Shown in pieces: positions 29,163-38,959 of a DNA stretch of 64,000 bases. Under the pieces are notes generated by a model, which was not told where the DNA came from, searched no databases, and saw only the letters and a list, made by a program, of their open reading frames with translations. The DNA lies in assembly GCA_002168105.2 (NCBI GenBank), contig NHCD02000019.1, positions 56,597 through 120,596 of the forward strand, given 5' to 3'. The position numbers were made by a program, and so were the translations under genes. Within the stretch, counting starts at the first letter, position 1, and every line of letters starts with the position of its first letter. The DNA comes from Phycisphaera sp. TMED24. Its GTDB lineage: Bacteria; Planctomycetota; Phycisphaerae; Phycisphaerales; SM1A02.

Positions 29163-29540
29163 TTACTTGGTCTTCGGCTTCTTCGCGCCGTACTTGGAGC
29201 GGCCGTTGCGTCGGGCATCGACACCCAAGGTGTCGAGTGCTCCGCGAACCACGTGGTATCGCACACCAGGAAGGTCACGAACCCGGCCGCCTCGCACCAA
29301 CACGATGGAGTGTTCTTGCAAGTTGTGGCCTTCGCCACCGATATATGCCGTCACTTCATTGCCGTTGGAAAGACGAACCCGGCACACCTTCCGGAGCGCG
29401 GAGTTTGGCTTCTTGGGGGTCACGGTCCGCACTTGGAGGCAGACACCTCGACGCTGCGGACAGTTCTTCAAGTCGCGTGACTTGGAAGTGGAGTACTGCT
29501 GCTCGCGGGGACGGCGAATGAGTTGGTTGGTGGTTGGCAT
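29163..29540 (-). CDS. rpsL: 30S ribosomal protein S12
   Basis: [96 protein letters not shown]. Confidence 0.98.
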   Translation of the reverse strand: MPTTNQLIRRPREQQYSTSKSRDLKNCPQRRGVCLQVRTVTPKKPNSALRKVCRVRLSNGNEVTAYIGGEGHNLQEHSIVLVRGGRVRDLPGVRYHVVRGALDTLGVDARRNGRSKYGAKKPKTK

Positions 29541-29584
29541 AAAAAATCTCGGGAGCTGCCCCGACATGGGGCGAGTCGCCAAGT

Positions 29585-30616
29585 TTAGCGGGTCCCGAGC
29601 GATGGGGCAAGGACTTCATCGTCCGCCACAACCGCTGCCGATTGCATCCAATACCCCTCAACAGGCTGATTTCCGTCACTTTGCGGGGTTGTCCCAAGGA
29701 GTTCGAGGGTCACGGTGTGGATACCGGGGGTCAATTCAGGCAAGGGAAGGATCCTGGGCTCCACTTTTTGGCCGGGGACCCAGCCCGATCGATCCAAATC
29801 GGAGGCGAGGAGGCCTGGATTTGTTGGATCTGGCCGACCAGCGGACGGATTCAGCCGCCTTGTGGTGCCCCCATCCTCCCGCCAGGGTCGAAATCGGGCC
29901 ACTTCTTGGCCATCCACACGGACCACATGGGTCAACGACACAAACTCGTGGTAGGCCGAGCCGGTGGCGGAATGACCGGTGGAACGCAAAATGATTCGGG
30001 GGGCCCGAACGCCATCGGGGATGGTGACGGTTTTGGAAATGGTGCTGCTGGGACGCATCACTTCTTCGAGCCACAGCGGCTGGCAGAAGTCAGGATTTCG
30101 GTGGCCCGCGCCTTCCTCCTCGGTGACCAACTGGACCCGCAGCGACCAGGTGGGCACTTTGGGATATCCGGCCAGGGCCGCTTTGAGCTTGCAACGGTGG
30201 CCAAGGGCCGGGCCAAACGGTGTGATGTCTTGGACAAAGCGTCCGCCAGCGCCGTAGCCCGTCATTGCACGAATCAGTTCCAAATCGCCTGAGGGTGTCT
30301 CGGCCACAACTCGGGCGGGGCGGGTCCAGTTGTCCACCGGCAACCCGTCCTCACCAAGGACTGGGATGGCATCCAGCACCACCAGCAAACGACCGCCGGG
30401 AGGTGGCTTGGGGATATCCAAGGTGGTTTGGATTTCGTGCCCCGCCCCAAAAACCACAAATTGGTCCTTGGGGGTGTCCTCGGGTCGAAACGCCACGGTG
30501 CCTTCCATGCGGTGTGTCACGGGTGGACTGTCTGGAGGGCCTTGCCCAGACGCGCCTCCCCAGAGCAACGTCACGAGTGAGGCTCCAGCAACCCACAAAT
30601 GAAAGGACATCAACAC
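29585..30616 (-). CDS. Secreted peptide-N-glycosidase F-like protein
   Basis: Signal peptide; [78 protein letters not shown] resembles the C-terminal PNGase F domain (H...EF...H.v.v.G, ...DR.GW.PG). Confidence 0.65.
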   Translation of the reverse strand: MLMSFHLWVAGASLVTLLWGGASGQGPPDSPPVTHRMEGTVAFRPEDTPKDQFVVFGAGHEIQTTLDIPKPPPGGRLLVVLDAIPVLGEDGLPVDNWTRPARVVAETPSGDLELIRAMTGYGAGGRFVQDITPFGPALGHRCKLKAALAGYPKVPTWSLRVQLVTEEEGAGHRNPDFCQPLWLEEVMRPSSTISKTVTIPDGVRAPRIILRSTGHSATGSAYHEFVSLTHVVRVDGQEVARFRPWREDGGTTRRLNPSAGRPDPTNPGLLASDLDRSGWVPGQKVEPRILPLPELTPGIHTVTLELLGTTPQSDGNQPVEGYWMQSAAVVADDEVLAPSLGTR

Positions 30617-31062
30617 GTTTCTCCACGGGTCCGAAGCTGCTCAATAGCTTCCACGGCCAATTGATCGCAACGTTCATTGTGGGTATTGCCGGCATGCCCG
30701 CGCGTCCATTCCGCGATGAGCTGGTGCCGTTCGCGCTGAGTTTGTAAGCGTTGCCACAGGTCCTGATTGGCCACGGGTTTCCGTGACGCATTGCGCCAAC
30801 CGTTTCGAATCCAGCCATCCATCCATTCATTCAGCCCCTGGACCACGTACTTGCTGTCGGAGATCAAGCGCACGTTGGCAGGTTCCGTCAGAGACTCCAA
30901 TCCCTCCGCGGCCGCTTCCAGCTCCATCCGTTGGTTGGTGGTCGAAGCGGCGGCGCCGCTGGCTTCCTGCTGGCTCTCCCCTTCCAAGCGAACCCACGCC
31001 CAGCCTCCAGGGCCTGGGTTTCCAGAGCAAGCACCATCGGTGTAGATCAGTACTTCTTGCAT
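30610..31062 (-). CDS. rnhA: Ribonuclease HI
   Basis: MQEVLIYTDGACSGNPGPGGWAW, NQRMELEAAAEGL, LISDSKYVVQG, RGHAGNTHNERCDQLA. Confidence 0.95.
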   Translation of the reverse strand: MQEVLIYTDGACSGNPGPGGWAWVRLEGESQQEASGAAASTTNQRMELEAAAEGLESLTEPANVRLISDSKYVVQGLNEWMDGWIRNGWRNASRKPVANQDLWQRLQTQRERHQLIAEWTRGHAGNTHNERCDQLAVEAIEQLRTRGETC

Positions 31063-31133
31063 GGTGACCCAGTGTACGTCGCGCCAAAGATCTGTTTGAT
31101 TTCGTAGGATTCTTGATTCTTCGAGGAGCCCCC

Positions 31134-34043
31134 ATGCCCCAAGTGCATCGCGTTGAAGTTCGATCGCTCCAACCAGATCAAGATCCACGTGCTCGACACG
31201 TGCGGTCCGAAGCAGAAGCGCTTGGTTTGCCCGTCCCCGAGCAAGTCGAGGTGGCGTCGGTGTATCTCTTGGAAGGGGATCTTGATCAACCTGCTCTGGA
31301 CCGGCTGATTGAAGAATTGTTGTGCGATCCCGTGACCGAAAACGCCGTGGTTGGTGTTGCCCCGGTCGCGGGGACAGTCATCGAAGTGCATCCTCGTCCC
31401 GGCGTCACCGATCCCGAAGCTGAAGCCGTTGAATTTGCCGCGCAGCGACTTTTGGGTTCTTCGCCAAACGTACGAACTGGCACACGCTATGACTTTGCCG
31501 CCCATGAGCCAGAAGCGGCTGCAGACTTGGCCCGTCGGGCCTTGGCGAATGAGGTCATTCAAGAGGTTCACGCGGCGCCACACCATCCGGAAGCGTTCCG
31601 AGTGGCGCCTCCCCGCGAATTTGAAGTCCGCGAAGTGGCGCTGATTGGTCTTGATGACACCGCGTTGATGCAGCTTTCGCGTGAAGCCCACTTGTTCCTG
31701 TCGTTGGAAGAGATGCGAGAAATTCGTGATCGGTACCAACAGCTTGGTCGCAACCCCCGGGAAATTGAGTTGGAGACCCTGGCCCAAACTTGGAGCGAGC
31801 ACTGCGTTCACAAGACGCTGAAGAGTCGAGTGCGGTACGAAGGCGAAATGCCCGCGGGTGATCGTGAAGGTGTTACCCCGAACGAAGATGGTTCGCACAC
31901 CATCGAAAATCTGTTGGCCAATCTTGTGGCGGCACCCACAAATCAAATGATCAGCGATGGTGCCGATTGGTTGCTTTCGGTGTTTGTGGATAACTCAGGC
32001 GTGGTGGCTTTTGACGATGACCACGCGGTGTGTTTCAAAGTCGAAACCCACAACCACCCCAGCGCGATCGAGCCGTATGGCGGTGCGGCCACGGGAATCG
32101 GCGGTTGTATCCGCGATGTCATTGGTACCGGCCTTGGGGCGAAGCCCATTGCCGCCACGGACGTCTTCTGCGTGGCGGCCCCTGATTTGGCCGACGTGCC
32201 TTCCGGCTGCTTGCCGCCACGCCGTATTTTGCAACAGGTGGTCGCTGGGGTACGCGACTACGGCAACCGCATGGGTATCCCCACGTTGAACGGTGGGGTG
32301 TGGTTTGATGATCGGCACGTCGGAAACCCGCTCGTGTTCTGCGGGGTGGTTGGGGTGATGCCTCGTGCTTTTGTGCATGGTGATCCCAAGCCTGGCGATC
32401 GCATCATTGCAGTTGGCGGCCGCACCGGACGAGATGGCATCCACGGGGCAACTTTCTCTTCGGCGGAGTTGTCAGACACCCATGCGGATGAGTTCAGTCA
32501 TGCCGTACAAATTGGAAACCCCATTGTCGAAAAGAAATTCCTCGACGCTTTGCTGGAAGCGCGGGATCACGACGCGGGATGTTTGTTCCGGGCCATGACC
32601 GATTGTGGTGCGGGCGGATTCTCCAGTGCTATCGGCGAGATGGGTGAAGAGCTTGGTGCCGAAGTTCAGTTGGAACGGGCTCCCCTGAAATACGATGGCT
32701 TGACCCCAACCGAAATCTGGATCAGTGAAGCCCAAGAGCGCATGGTCTTGGCGGTTCCAGAAGAAAACATCGAAGCATTCGCTGAGATTTGCACTCGGCA
32801 TGATGTGGAGTGGTGCGACCTTGGTGTCTTCGGCACCCAAGATCGTGAACTGATCTTGCGTCACCACGAGGTGGAGGTTGGGCGTCTTCCCATGTCCTTC
32901 TTGCACGACGGCATTCCGCGTGTGGAGCGTGAAGCCACCTTTACGGCTCCGCCTTCACCCGTAACACTGGCCCACGAACCCGATGCCGCGGGTTTACTTT
33001 CCGAATTGGTGGGGCATCCAAACTTGGCCTCCAAACACTGGATCATCCGGCAGTACGACCATGAAGTACAGGGGGGCTCGGTGGCCAAACCCTTGGTGGG
33101 TCCCTATGCCGATGGTCCGGGCAATGCCGCCGTGGTTCGTCCGGTCCCCGGCTCCGAACGTGGTTTGGCGATTGCCAATGGGTTGGCCACCGCTTGGTGT
33201 GCGGACCCGTATCGCATGGGTCTGGCGGCGATCGATGAGTGTGTTCGGAATTTGGTCTGCACTGGTGCTGATCCGGAGCGGATCGCCATCTTGGACAACT
33301 TTTGTTGGCCAGGCTGTGACGACGAAGTTCGAATGGGTGAATTGGTCCGTGCTTCGCTGGCGTGTTACGACGGGGCCACCGCCTACGGCGCGCCTTTTAT
33401 TTCCGGCAAAGATTCCCTGAACAATCAGTTCCGGACAGAAGAAGGTGATGTGATTCGCATTCCTCCCACGCTGTTGATCAGTGGATTCGCGCCAGTCGAA
33501 GAAGAGCGTTGGGTGACATCCATGGACGCGAAATCAGCCGGGAACGTGTTAATGCTGGTGGGAAACACCACCACAGATCTTGGTGGAGCTCATGTGACTG
33601 AACTGGCTGGCGGTATTTTGCCTGGCGGCTCGGGAGAGATTCCACTGCTTGATCTTCAGGCTGGCCCCAAAAATGCCAAGGCTGTGGCTCGGGCCATTCG
33701 CACTGGTGGCGTGTGTTCCGCTCATGATTTGAGCGAAGGTGGCCTTCTTGTGGCTGCTGCAGAAATGGGCTTTGCTGGTCGTTTGGGGATCGAGCTCGAC
33801 CTCGATGCAGTCCCGGGCGCCGAAGAGAACCCCATGGTGACTGGCTTTGCAGAAACCCCTTCTCGGTACTTGTTGGAGGTTGCCCCGGAGCACGTCGATG
33901 CCGTGGTTGCGGCATTGGGTGATGCCCCCCAAGCCGTGGTTGGTCGCATCAGCGAAGACGGTGCCCTGCGTGTGTCTGCGTTGGGCTTGGAAGAGAGTTT
34001 GGATGCACTGCGGCAGCGTTGGCTCGCACCGCTGGATTGGTAA
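31134..34043 (+). CDS. purL: Phosphoribosylformylglycinamidine synthase with PurS-like N-terminus fused to PurL
   Basis: ~970 aa; TWSEHCVHKTLKSR, VCFKVETHNHPSAIEPYGGAATGIGGCIRD, GAPFISGKDSLNNQ; N-terminal VRSEAEALGLPVPEQVEVASVYLLEG PurS-like. Confidence 0.94.
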   Translation: MPQVHRVEVRSLQPDQDPRARHVRSEAEALGLPVPEQVEVASVYLLEGDLDQPALDRLIEELLCDPVTENAVVGVAPVAGTVIEVHPRPGVTDPEAEAVEFAAQRLLGSSPNVRTGTRYDFAAHEPEAAADLARRALANEVIQEVHAAPHHPEAFRVAPPREFEVREVALIGLDDTALMQLSREAHLFLSLEEMREIRDRYQQLGRNPREIELETLAQTWSEHCVHKTLKSRVRYEGEMPAGDREGVTPNEDGSHTIENLLANLVAAPTNQMISDGADWLLSVFVDNSGVVAFDDDHAVCFKVETHNHPSAIEPYGGAATGIGGCIRDVIGTGLGAKPIAATDVFCVAAPDLADVPSGCLPPRRILQQVVAGVRDYGNRMGIPTLNGGVWFDDRHVGNPLVFCGVVGVMPRAFVHGDPKPGDRIIAVGGRTGRDGIHGATFSSAELSDTHADEFSHAVQIGNPIVEKKFLDALLEARDHDAGCLFRAMTDCGAGGFSSAIGEMGEELGAEVQLERAPLKYDGLTPTEIWISEAQERMVLAVPEENIEAFAEICTRHDVEWCDLGVFGTQDRELILRHHEVEVGRLPMSFLHDGIPRVEREATFTAPPSPVTLAHEPDAAGLLSELVGHPNLASKHWIIRQYDHEVQGGSVAKPLVGPYADGPGNAAVVRPVPGSERGLAIANGLATAWCADPYRMGLAAIDECVRNLVCTGADPERIAILDNFCWPGCDDEVRMGELVRASLACYDGATAYGAPFISGKDSLNNQFRTEEGDVIRIPPTLLISGFAPVEEERWVTSMDAKSAGNVLMLVGNTTTDLGGAHVTELAGGILPGGSGEIPLLDLQAGPKNAKAVARAIRTGGVCSAHDLSEGGLLVAAAEMGFAGRLGIELDLDAVPGAEENPMVTGFAETPSRYLLEVAPEHVDAVVAALGDAPQAVVGRISEDGALRVSALGLEESLDALRQRWLAPLDW

Positions 34044-34055
34044 GGAGGCCTGTTG

Positions 34056-34805
34056 ATGCAAGCCATGGTGATTGTGACTTCAGGGACCAACTGCGATCTC
34101 GAACTTGCGCAAGCATTCGAAGACGCGGGGGCCTCTTGCCAAACGGTGCAGTTGCACAGCATCTTGGATGCGCCCGAGACCCTTGATAGCGCGGAACTCG
34201 TGGGGCTTCCCGGTGGTTTTGCGTATGGCGATGCGGTTGCGGCGGGCCGAATCAAAGCCGCGCTGATGCGTGAGCGTGTTGTTCCGGTGTTGTCCGGTTT
34301 GCTTGAACGGGGCGTCCCAATGATTGCCCCGTGCAACGGATTTCAAACTGCCGTGCAGTGCGGCTTGCTTCCTGGACCGGCTCCATCCCGTCCCGAAGTT
34401 GCCCTCGCCCCGAATGTTTCAGGCCGCTTCGAAGACCGATGGACGGGGGTGGATTTCCCCGACAGTCGGTGCATTTGGACGCAGGGTCTCGCTGGTGAGG
34501 CCGGGCACGAATTGCCCAGCGCTCATGGTGAAGGCCGCTTCGTCGCCCGTGGAGAGACGGTGTCTCGCTTGGCGGACGAACGGCAGATTGCGGTGCGCTA
34601 CCAGGACAATTTCAACGGCTCAGACGATGCCATTGCGGGGATCTGCGATCCAAGTGGATTGTTGCTGGGGTTGATGCCTCACCCGGAACGATGGACTCGG
34701 CATTCACAGCACCCTTCTTGGACCCGACATTCCGCATCATCCACCACCACGGGGCAGCGCATGTTCCGCGCGGCGGTGGAGCATGCCCAAGCTGCGTTGC
34801 GCTGA
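34056..34805 (+). CDS. purQ: Phosphoribosylformylglycinamidine synthase, glutamine amidotransferase subunit
   Basis: MQAMVIVTSGTNCDLELAQAFEDAGA, LVGLPGGFAYGDAVAAGRI, IAPCNGFQTAVQCGLLPG. Confidence 0.93.
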   Translation: MQAMVIVTSGTNCDLELAQAFEDAGASCQTVQLHSILDAPETLDSAELVGLPGGFAYGDAVAAGRIKAALMRERVVPVLSGLLERGVPMIAPCNGFQTAVQCGLLPGPAPSRPEVALAPNVSGRFEDRWTGVDFPDSRCIWTQGLAGEAGHELPSAHGEGRFVARGETVSRLADERQIAVRYQDNFNGSDDAIAGICDPSGLLLGLMPHPERWTRHSQHPSWTRHSASSTTTGQRMFRAAVEHAQAALR

Positions 34806-34870
34806 ACTTCACGGTCGTGAAGACACGGCTTGTGGGTGTTGGTGCCTACGTTTTCGACGAACCTCACCCC

Positions 34871-34910
34871 AAAAAAGAACGAGGTACCGCTCCACCTGCG
34901 GTACCCCGTT
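34871..34910 (-). terminator. Intrinsic terminator downstream of rlmE
   Basis: On minus strand AACGgGGTACCGC-aggtgga-GCGGTACCtCGTT followed by CTTTTTT. Confidence 0.8.
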
Positions 34911-35020
34911 GCGAAAGGAGTCGGAGAGCGCGGAAGCCTACCGACAATTACCAACGTTCACACGCTGGCTTGAGGAGAAAAGACAAAGTTCTTCGGTGCA
35001 AATGGCGCGCCGCGCAAGAA

Positions 35021-35707
35021 TCAACGGCCCCAGCCTGGGCCAGGTGCTGGTGGTCCACGTTTGGGCTCTGGTGGCATGGCCGGTGCAGCCTCAGGGATGA
35101 AGCCGTGTCCCACCACGAAGATCTCGACGGAATCGCCCCGGCTGGCGGCTGGTTTGTAGGGCTTGGCCTTTTCAAAGCAGTCGCGTGTTTTTTGAAGCAG
35201 CTCTGGCGACCGTTCCCCTTCGAAGATTTTGTACACCAGATTCCCGCCTTCCCGGAGCAAAGCGGGCAAAGTGGCCAAGAGTCGTTCCACTATGCTCGCG
35301 GAAGCATGGTGGTCGGTGCCTTGCGAGCCCGTCGTGAACGCCATCATGTCCGACAGAACCACATCAAACCGAGTTGGTCCTCGACGGTGACTCTCAATCC
35401 CCTCGAGCAGTGATTCCGCGGATGCTTGCAGAAAATCACCTTCAATCAAACGCAAGTTGGGAGGGGCTCCTCGCCACTCCACCGTCTGGAGATCAATGCC
35501 CACCACGGCCCCCTCCGGTCCAACTCTTTGCAGGGCGACTTCACACCAAGACCCTGGCGCGCAGCCAGCATCAAGCACGCGGTCGCCTTTGCGAATGACT
35601 TTTCGTTTGTCATCGATGTCGATCAGTTTGAATGCGGCCCTTGAGCGATAGCCCTGGGCTTGGGCTTTGCGGTACCAGTGGTCCCAGACTTCGCGGTCAC
35701 TGCTCAC
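35021..35707 (-). CDS. rlmE: 23S rRNA (uridine-2'-O)-methyltransferase, RlmE/FtsJ
   Basis: WYRKAQAQGYRSRAAFKLIDIDDKRKVIRKGDRVLDAGCAPGSWCEVALQRVG, DVVLSDMMAFTTG. Confidence 0.94.
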   Translation of the reverse strand: MSSDREVWDHWYRKAQAQGYRSRAAFKLIDIDDKRKVIRKGDRVLDAGCAPGSWCEVALQRVGPEGAVVGIDLQTVEWRGAPPNLRLIEGDFLQASAESLLEGIESHRRGPTRFDVVLSDMMAFTTGSQGTDHHASASIVERLLATLPALLREGGNLVYKIFEGERSPELLQKTRDCFEKAKPYKPAASRGDSVEIFVVGHGFIPEAAPAMPPEPKRGPPAPGPGWGR

Positions 35708-36522
35708 GGGGTGTCAAAGTGAAACGCAGTGAATTCTGGGTTTGGGATGGCGTGGAAGCTTGCGTCGGCTTCGGTGGCACGAACAGTGATCATCCACGTG
35801 CCTTCGTTCATGACCCCTTTGAACCGGCTGGCGGTGGTCCCCGGCAGTATTTTGAGGCCTGCTCCCATGACGCGGCTTCTGGCCTCGCCTCCCATGGCTT
35901 CCAAGTCCACCATGGCTTCGGTCTCACCTCGCACGGCCACCAGTGCCGATCCGCGGTTGGAAATCGCGGTCACGTCACCTTGCAAAGGCCGGTGAGAGCG
36001 CACCAGCACGTTGCCTTCGTTGGTTTGGGCATCGATGGGACCGACGCAGCCTCTGACTTCGATGTGGCCGAAGCCGGAACGAACGCGTACCCCACTGGGC
36101 TCGGGCAACTCAATGATGAGGTCGGTTTGCATCTGCTCGGCATCAGGGTGGCCGCTGTTCGCCTTGATGACCAAGACTGGTCCGTCGGGCCCTGATTCGA
36201 CTCTGGCCTTGATCTGGACATCGTCGAGGGCCAAAAAGCCATCTTCGGATCGACCGGCACCAAAATCTGCCCGGCGGGTCGTGATCAATCTTGGCGACTC
36301 AAGACCTTCCGCCCGGCGCACCAAAACATCTCCACGGAAGATGTCTACGTCCAGGTTCACCGGTCCGGTGATGGGTAAAGATTCGGCAGGATCCTCCGCG
36401 AAGGCTTCGAAGAGGGGGTCAACCAGCTCTTTTGGCGACATGGGGTCACTGCCATCAACACGGGCAATCCCTCCACATCCCACCAAGAGCAATCCAGCCA
36501 ATCGGGCAAAGCGCATGGACAT
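35704..36522 (-). CDS. Putative lipoprotein, DUF4097-like adhesin fold
   Basis: LLLVGCGG lipobox-like; repeated short beta strands (GHIEVRGCVGPIDAQTNEGNVLVRSHRPLQGDVTAISNRGSALVAV). Confidence 0.6.
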   Translation of the reverse strand: MSMRFARLAGLLLVGCGGIARVDGSDPMSPKELVDPLFEAFAEDPAESLPITGPVNLDVDIFRGDVLVRRAEGLESPRLITTRRADFGAGRSEDGFLALDDVQIKARVESGPDGPVLVIKANSGHPDAEQMQTDLIIELPEPSGVRVRSGFGHIEVRGCVGPIDAQTNEGNVLVRSHRPLQGDVTAISNRGSALVAVRGETEAMVDLEAMGGEARSRVMGAGLKILPGTTASRFKGVMNEGTWMITVRATEADASFHAIPNPEFTAFHFDTP

Positions 36523-36559
36523 CTATCGTCGAGGTGCGCCCCATCCCTATACTTCTTCT

Positions 36560-36641
36560 GCACGCACGGGGCGCGGTTTGTTCCGCTGAGAAGAACCCGT
36601 TGCACCTGATCCGGGTCGTGCCGGCGGAGGGATGCGTGCCC
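36560..36641 (+). promoter_or_regulatory. TPP riboswitch (THI element) upstream of thiC
   Basis: ACGGGGCGCGGTTTGTTCCGCTGAGAAGAACCCGTTGCACCTGATCCGGGTCGTGCCGGCGGAGGGATGCGTGC: conserved CTGAGA, ACCCG, ACCTGATC, GCCGGCG.AGGGA blocks ~45 nt before thiC. Confidence 0.93.
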
Positions 36642-36684
36642 TTCGTCCCATCGGCTCGTCCTCTGTTTGCGTCAAAGGACCACC

Positions 36685-38529
36685 ATGGACCTCACCAACC
36701 CGCCTCTTATTGGAGCCACCGACCCCGCCACCGTCCCCACCGGGACCACCCCAGGATGTTTTGCGAATCCTCCTCAGGTGGGTGGCCCTCGAACCTATTC
36801 CAGTCCGGACACTCCAGGCATGCCAGAACCGTCGGACAAGACGGCCTGGGATTTCCTTCCTGATGGCTGGTCGATTGAGTCTCATCCCGAAGGTTGTCTG
36901 GGACATGGCCGGGGAACGGATCCGATTCGTGGGATTGCCCCGGAAGGCTTTGTCCCGATCACACAACTGGAACATGCTCGCCTTGGCACCGTGACCTCCG
37001 AAATGCGCCGAGTCTCCGAACGAGAGCCTCATCTGACGCCCGAACAAGTTCGTGACGAAGTGGCGTCTGGGCGTTTGGTGATTCCCGCCAACCGCAACCA
37101 CCTCACTCAAAAGTTGGATCCCATGGCAATTGGTCGTGCGACCCGCACCAAAGTCAATGCGAACATGGGCGCTTCTCCAGTCTCCTCTGGAACAGAGGAA
37201 GAGGTTGACAAGTTGAAGTGGGCCGAGCGATGGACAGCAGACACGGTGATGGACTTGTCAACCGGCGGCGATCTTGATGCATGTCGAGAGGCGATCTTGG
37301 CTGAAAGCACGGTTCCAATCGGGACAGTTCCGATTTACTCCATGATCATTGGCCGAAAGATTGAAGACCTCAGTCGAGAAATCATTCTGGATACCTGCAG
37401 AAGTCAGGCAGAACAAGGGGTTGATTATTTCACAATCCACGCCGGAGTACTTCAGGAACATATTCCTTTGGTACGTGATCGGGTGATTGGAATTGTGTCG
37501 CGAGGTGGCTCACTTTTGGCCAAGTGGATGATTCATCATGGGCGTCAAAACATCATGAATGAATGTTGGGATGACATCTGCGAAATTTGTCGTGAACATG
37601 ACGTGACCTTCTCGGTTGGTGATGGGTTGCGACCTGGCGGTTTGGCAGATGCCTCAGACGCGGCACAGATTGGTGAACTTTCGGCCATTGGCCATCTTGT
37701 GGAGCGTGCGTGGCGGCACGGTGTGCAGGCCATGGTGGAAGGTCCAGGCCACGTCCCCGTAGATCAAATTGAATGGAATATGAAATTGCAGCGTCGACTG
37801 TGCCATGGCGCCCCGTTCTACGTGCTTGGCCCATTGGTCACCGACATGTTCCCCGGTTATGACCACATCACGAGCGCGATCGGCGCCACCATGGCGGCGT
37901 ATCACGGCGCGTCCATGTTGTGTTATGTGACACCAAAAGAGCACCTTGGTTTGCCCAAGCGGGACGATGTGAAGCAGGGGTGTGTGGCCTATCGCATTGC
38001 TGCCCACTCGGCTGATATTGCTCTTGGTATTCCTGGAAGCCGTGACAATGACGATGAGTTGACAAAGGCCCGAGCGGCCCTCAATTGGCAGCGGCACTTT
38101 GACTTGTCATTCGATCCAGATTTGGCCCGGGCATATCACGACGAGGATTTGGATGTTGACACCGACTTCTGTGCCATGTGTGGGCATGACTGGTGCAGCG
38201 TTCGGATCTCCAAAGAAATCCAAGAATTTGCCAGCGGTAAGACAGAAGAAAACGCTTGGGAAAGATCCAAACGCAGTGCGGCATTGAATGATGAGCAGCG
38301 AAAAATTCTCGAACAGCGTGGTGTTCTTTCTCCAGAAGAGATCCATAAACTGTCCGCCAAGAAAAAGGGCAAAGGCGACACCAAGGACCAAGACACGAAG
38401 GCGGCCTGCCACTCCGATTATGTTGATGAGGAAGAAGCTCGGAAAATCCAGCTTGCTCCCGGTGAAACCTTGGTCGAGCTTCGCACCGAGGAAGCCCACA
38501 ATCTTCCCAAACACGATCCGGTGATCTGA
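36685..38529 (+). CDS. thiC: Phosphomethylpyrimidine synthase
   Basis: GTVPIYSMIIGRKIEDLSREIILDTCRSQAEQGVDYFTIHAG, MVEGPGHVPVDQIEWNMKLQRRLCHGAPFYVLGPLVTD, FCAMCGHDWCSVRISKEI (CxxCx4C). Confidence 0.98.
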   Translation: MDLTNPPLIGATDPATVPTGTTPGCFANPPQVGGPRTYSSPDTPGMPEPSDKTAWDFLPDGWSIESHPEGCLGHGRGTDPIRGIAPEGFVPITQLEHARLGTVTSEMRRVSEREPHLTPEQVRDEVASGRLVIPANRNHLTQKLDPMAIGRATRTKVNANMGASPVSSGTEEEVDKLKWAERWTADTVMDLSTGGDLDACREAILAESTVPIGTVPIYSMIIGRKIEDLSREIILDTCRSQAEQGVDYFTIHAGVLQEHIPLVRDRVIGIVSRGGSLLAKWMIHHGRQNIMNECWDDICEICREHDVTFSVGDGLRPGGLADASDAAQIGELSAIGHLVERAWRHGVQAMVEGPGHVPVDQIEWNMKLQRRLCHGAPFYVLGPLVTDMFPGYDHITSAIGATMAAYHGASMLCYVTPKEHLGLPKRDDVKQGCVAYRIAAHSADIALGIPGSRDNDDELTKARAALNWQRHFDLSFDPDLARAYHDEDLDVDTDFCAMCGHDWCSVRISKEIQEFASGKTEENAWERSKRSAALNDEQRKILEQRGVLSPEEIHKLSAKKKGKGDTKDQDTKAACHSDYVDEEEARKIQLAPGETLVELRTEEAHNLPKHDPVI

Positions 38530-38798
38530 TGGCGGATTCGAAAGAGCTGTCCGAACGTGTTGCTCGCTTGGAGTCTCGATTGCTTCAGCTTGAGGAGTCT
38601 CTGGCTTTTTTGCAGCACACCCAAGATCAACTCAATACTGAATTGACTCGCGTGGCCACCCAGACCGATCGGATCGAGCCCAAGTTGGGTGAATTGCACG
38701 GCACGCTGCAGGCGATTGACGAACGAACCAAGTCGAATCAAGCCACGGACGAAGCTGTGGACCATCGGCCTCCCCACTGGGATGGTCGTTCGCGTTAA
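38529..38798 (+). CDS. slyX: SlyX-family small coiled-coil protein
   Basis: 89 aa; SERVARLESRLLQLEESLAFLQHTQDQLN, C-terminal RPPHWDGRSR (SlyX typically ends in a PPHY-like motif). ATG overlaps the thiC stop. Confidence 0.75.
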   Translation: MADSKELSERVARLESRLLQLEESLAFLQHTQDQLNTELTRVATQTDRIEPKLGELHGTLQAIDERTKSNQATDEAVDHRPPHWDGRSR

Positions 38799-38854
38799 AG
38801 CCAACTTCAACTGGCAATTGAATTGTTTTGTTTCGTGAAATGTTCATCCCTGGG

Positions 38855-38892
38855 TGAGACCCGCGGGGGTGGAGGTGTGCCCGCGGGTCTCA
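38855..38892. repeat. Perfect 13-bp inverted repeat between convergent genes
   Basis: TGAGACCCGCGGG-GTGGAGGTGTG-region-CCCGCGGGTCTCA; no adjacent T-run on either strand. Confidence 0.75.
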
Positions 38893-38959
38893 AGTACCAG
38901 GTTGAAATCATGCCCGTGGAGTCGGTCGGGCATGGCAAGGGGGGATCTTGGGAGGGGAT

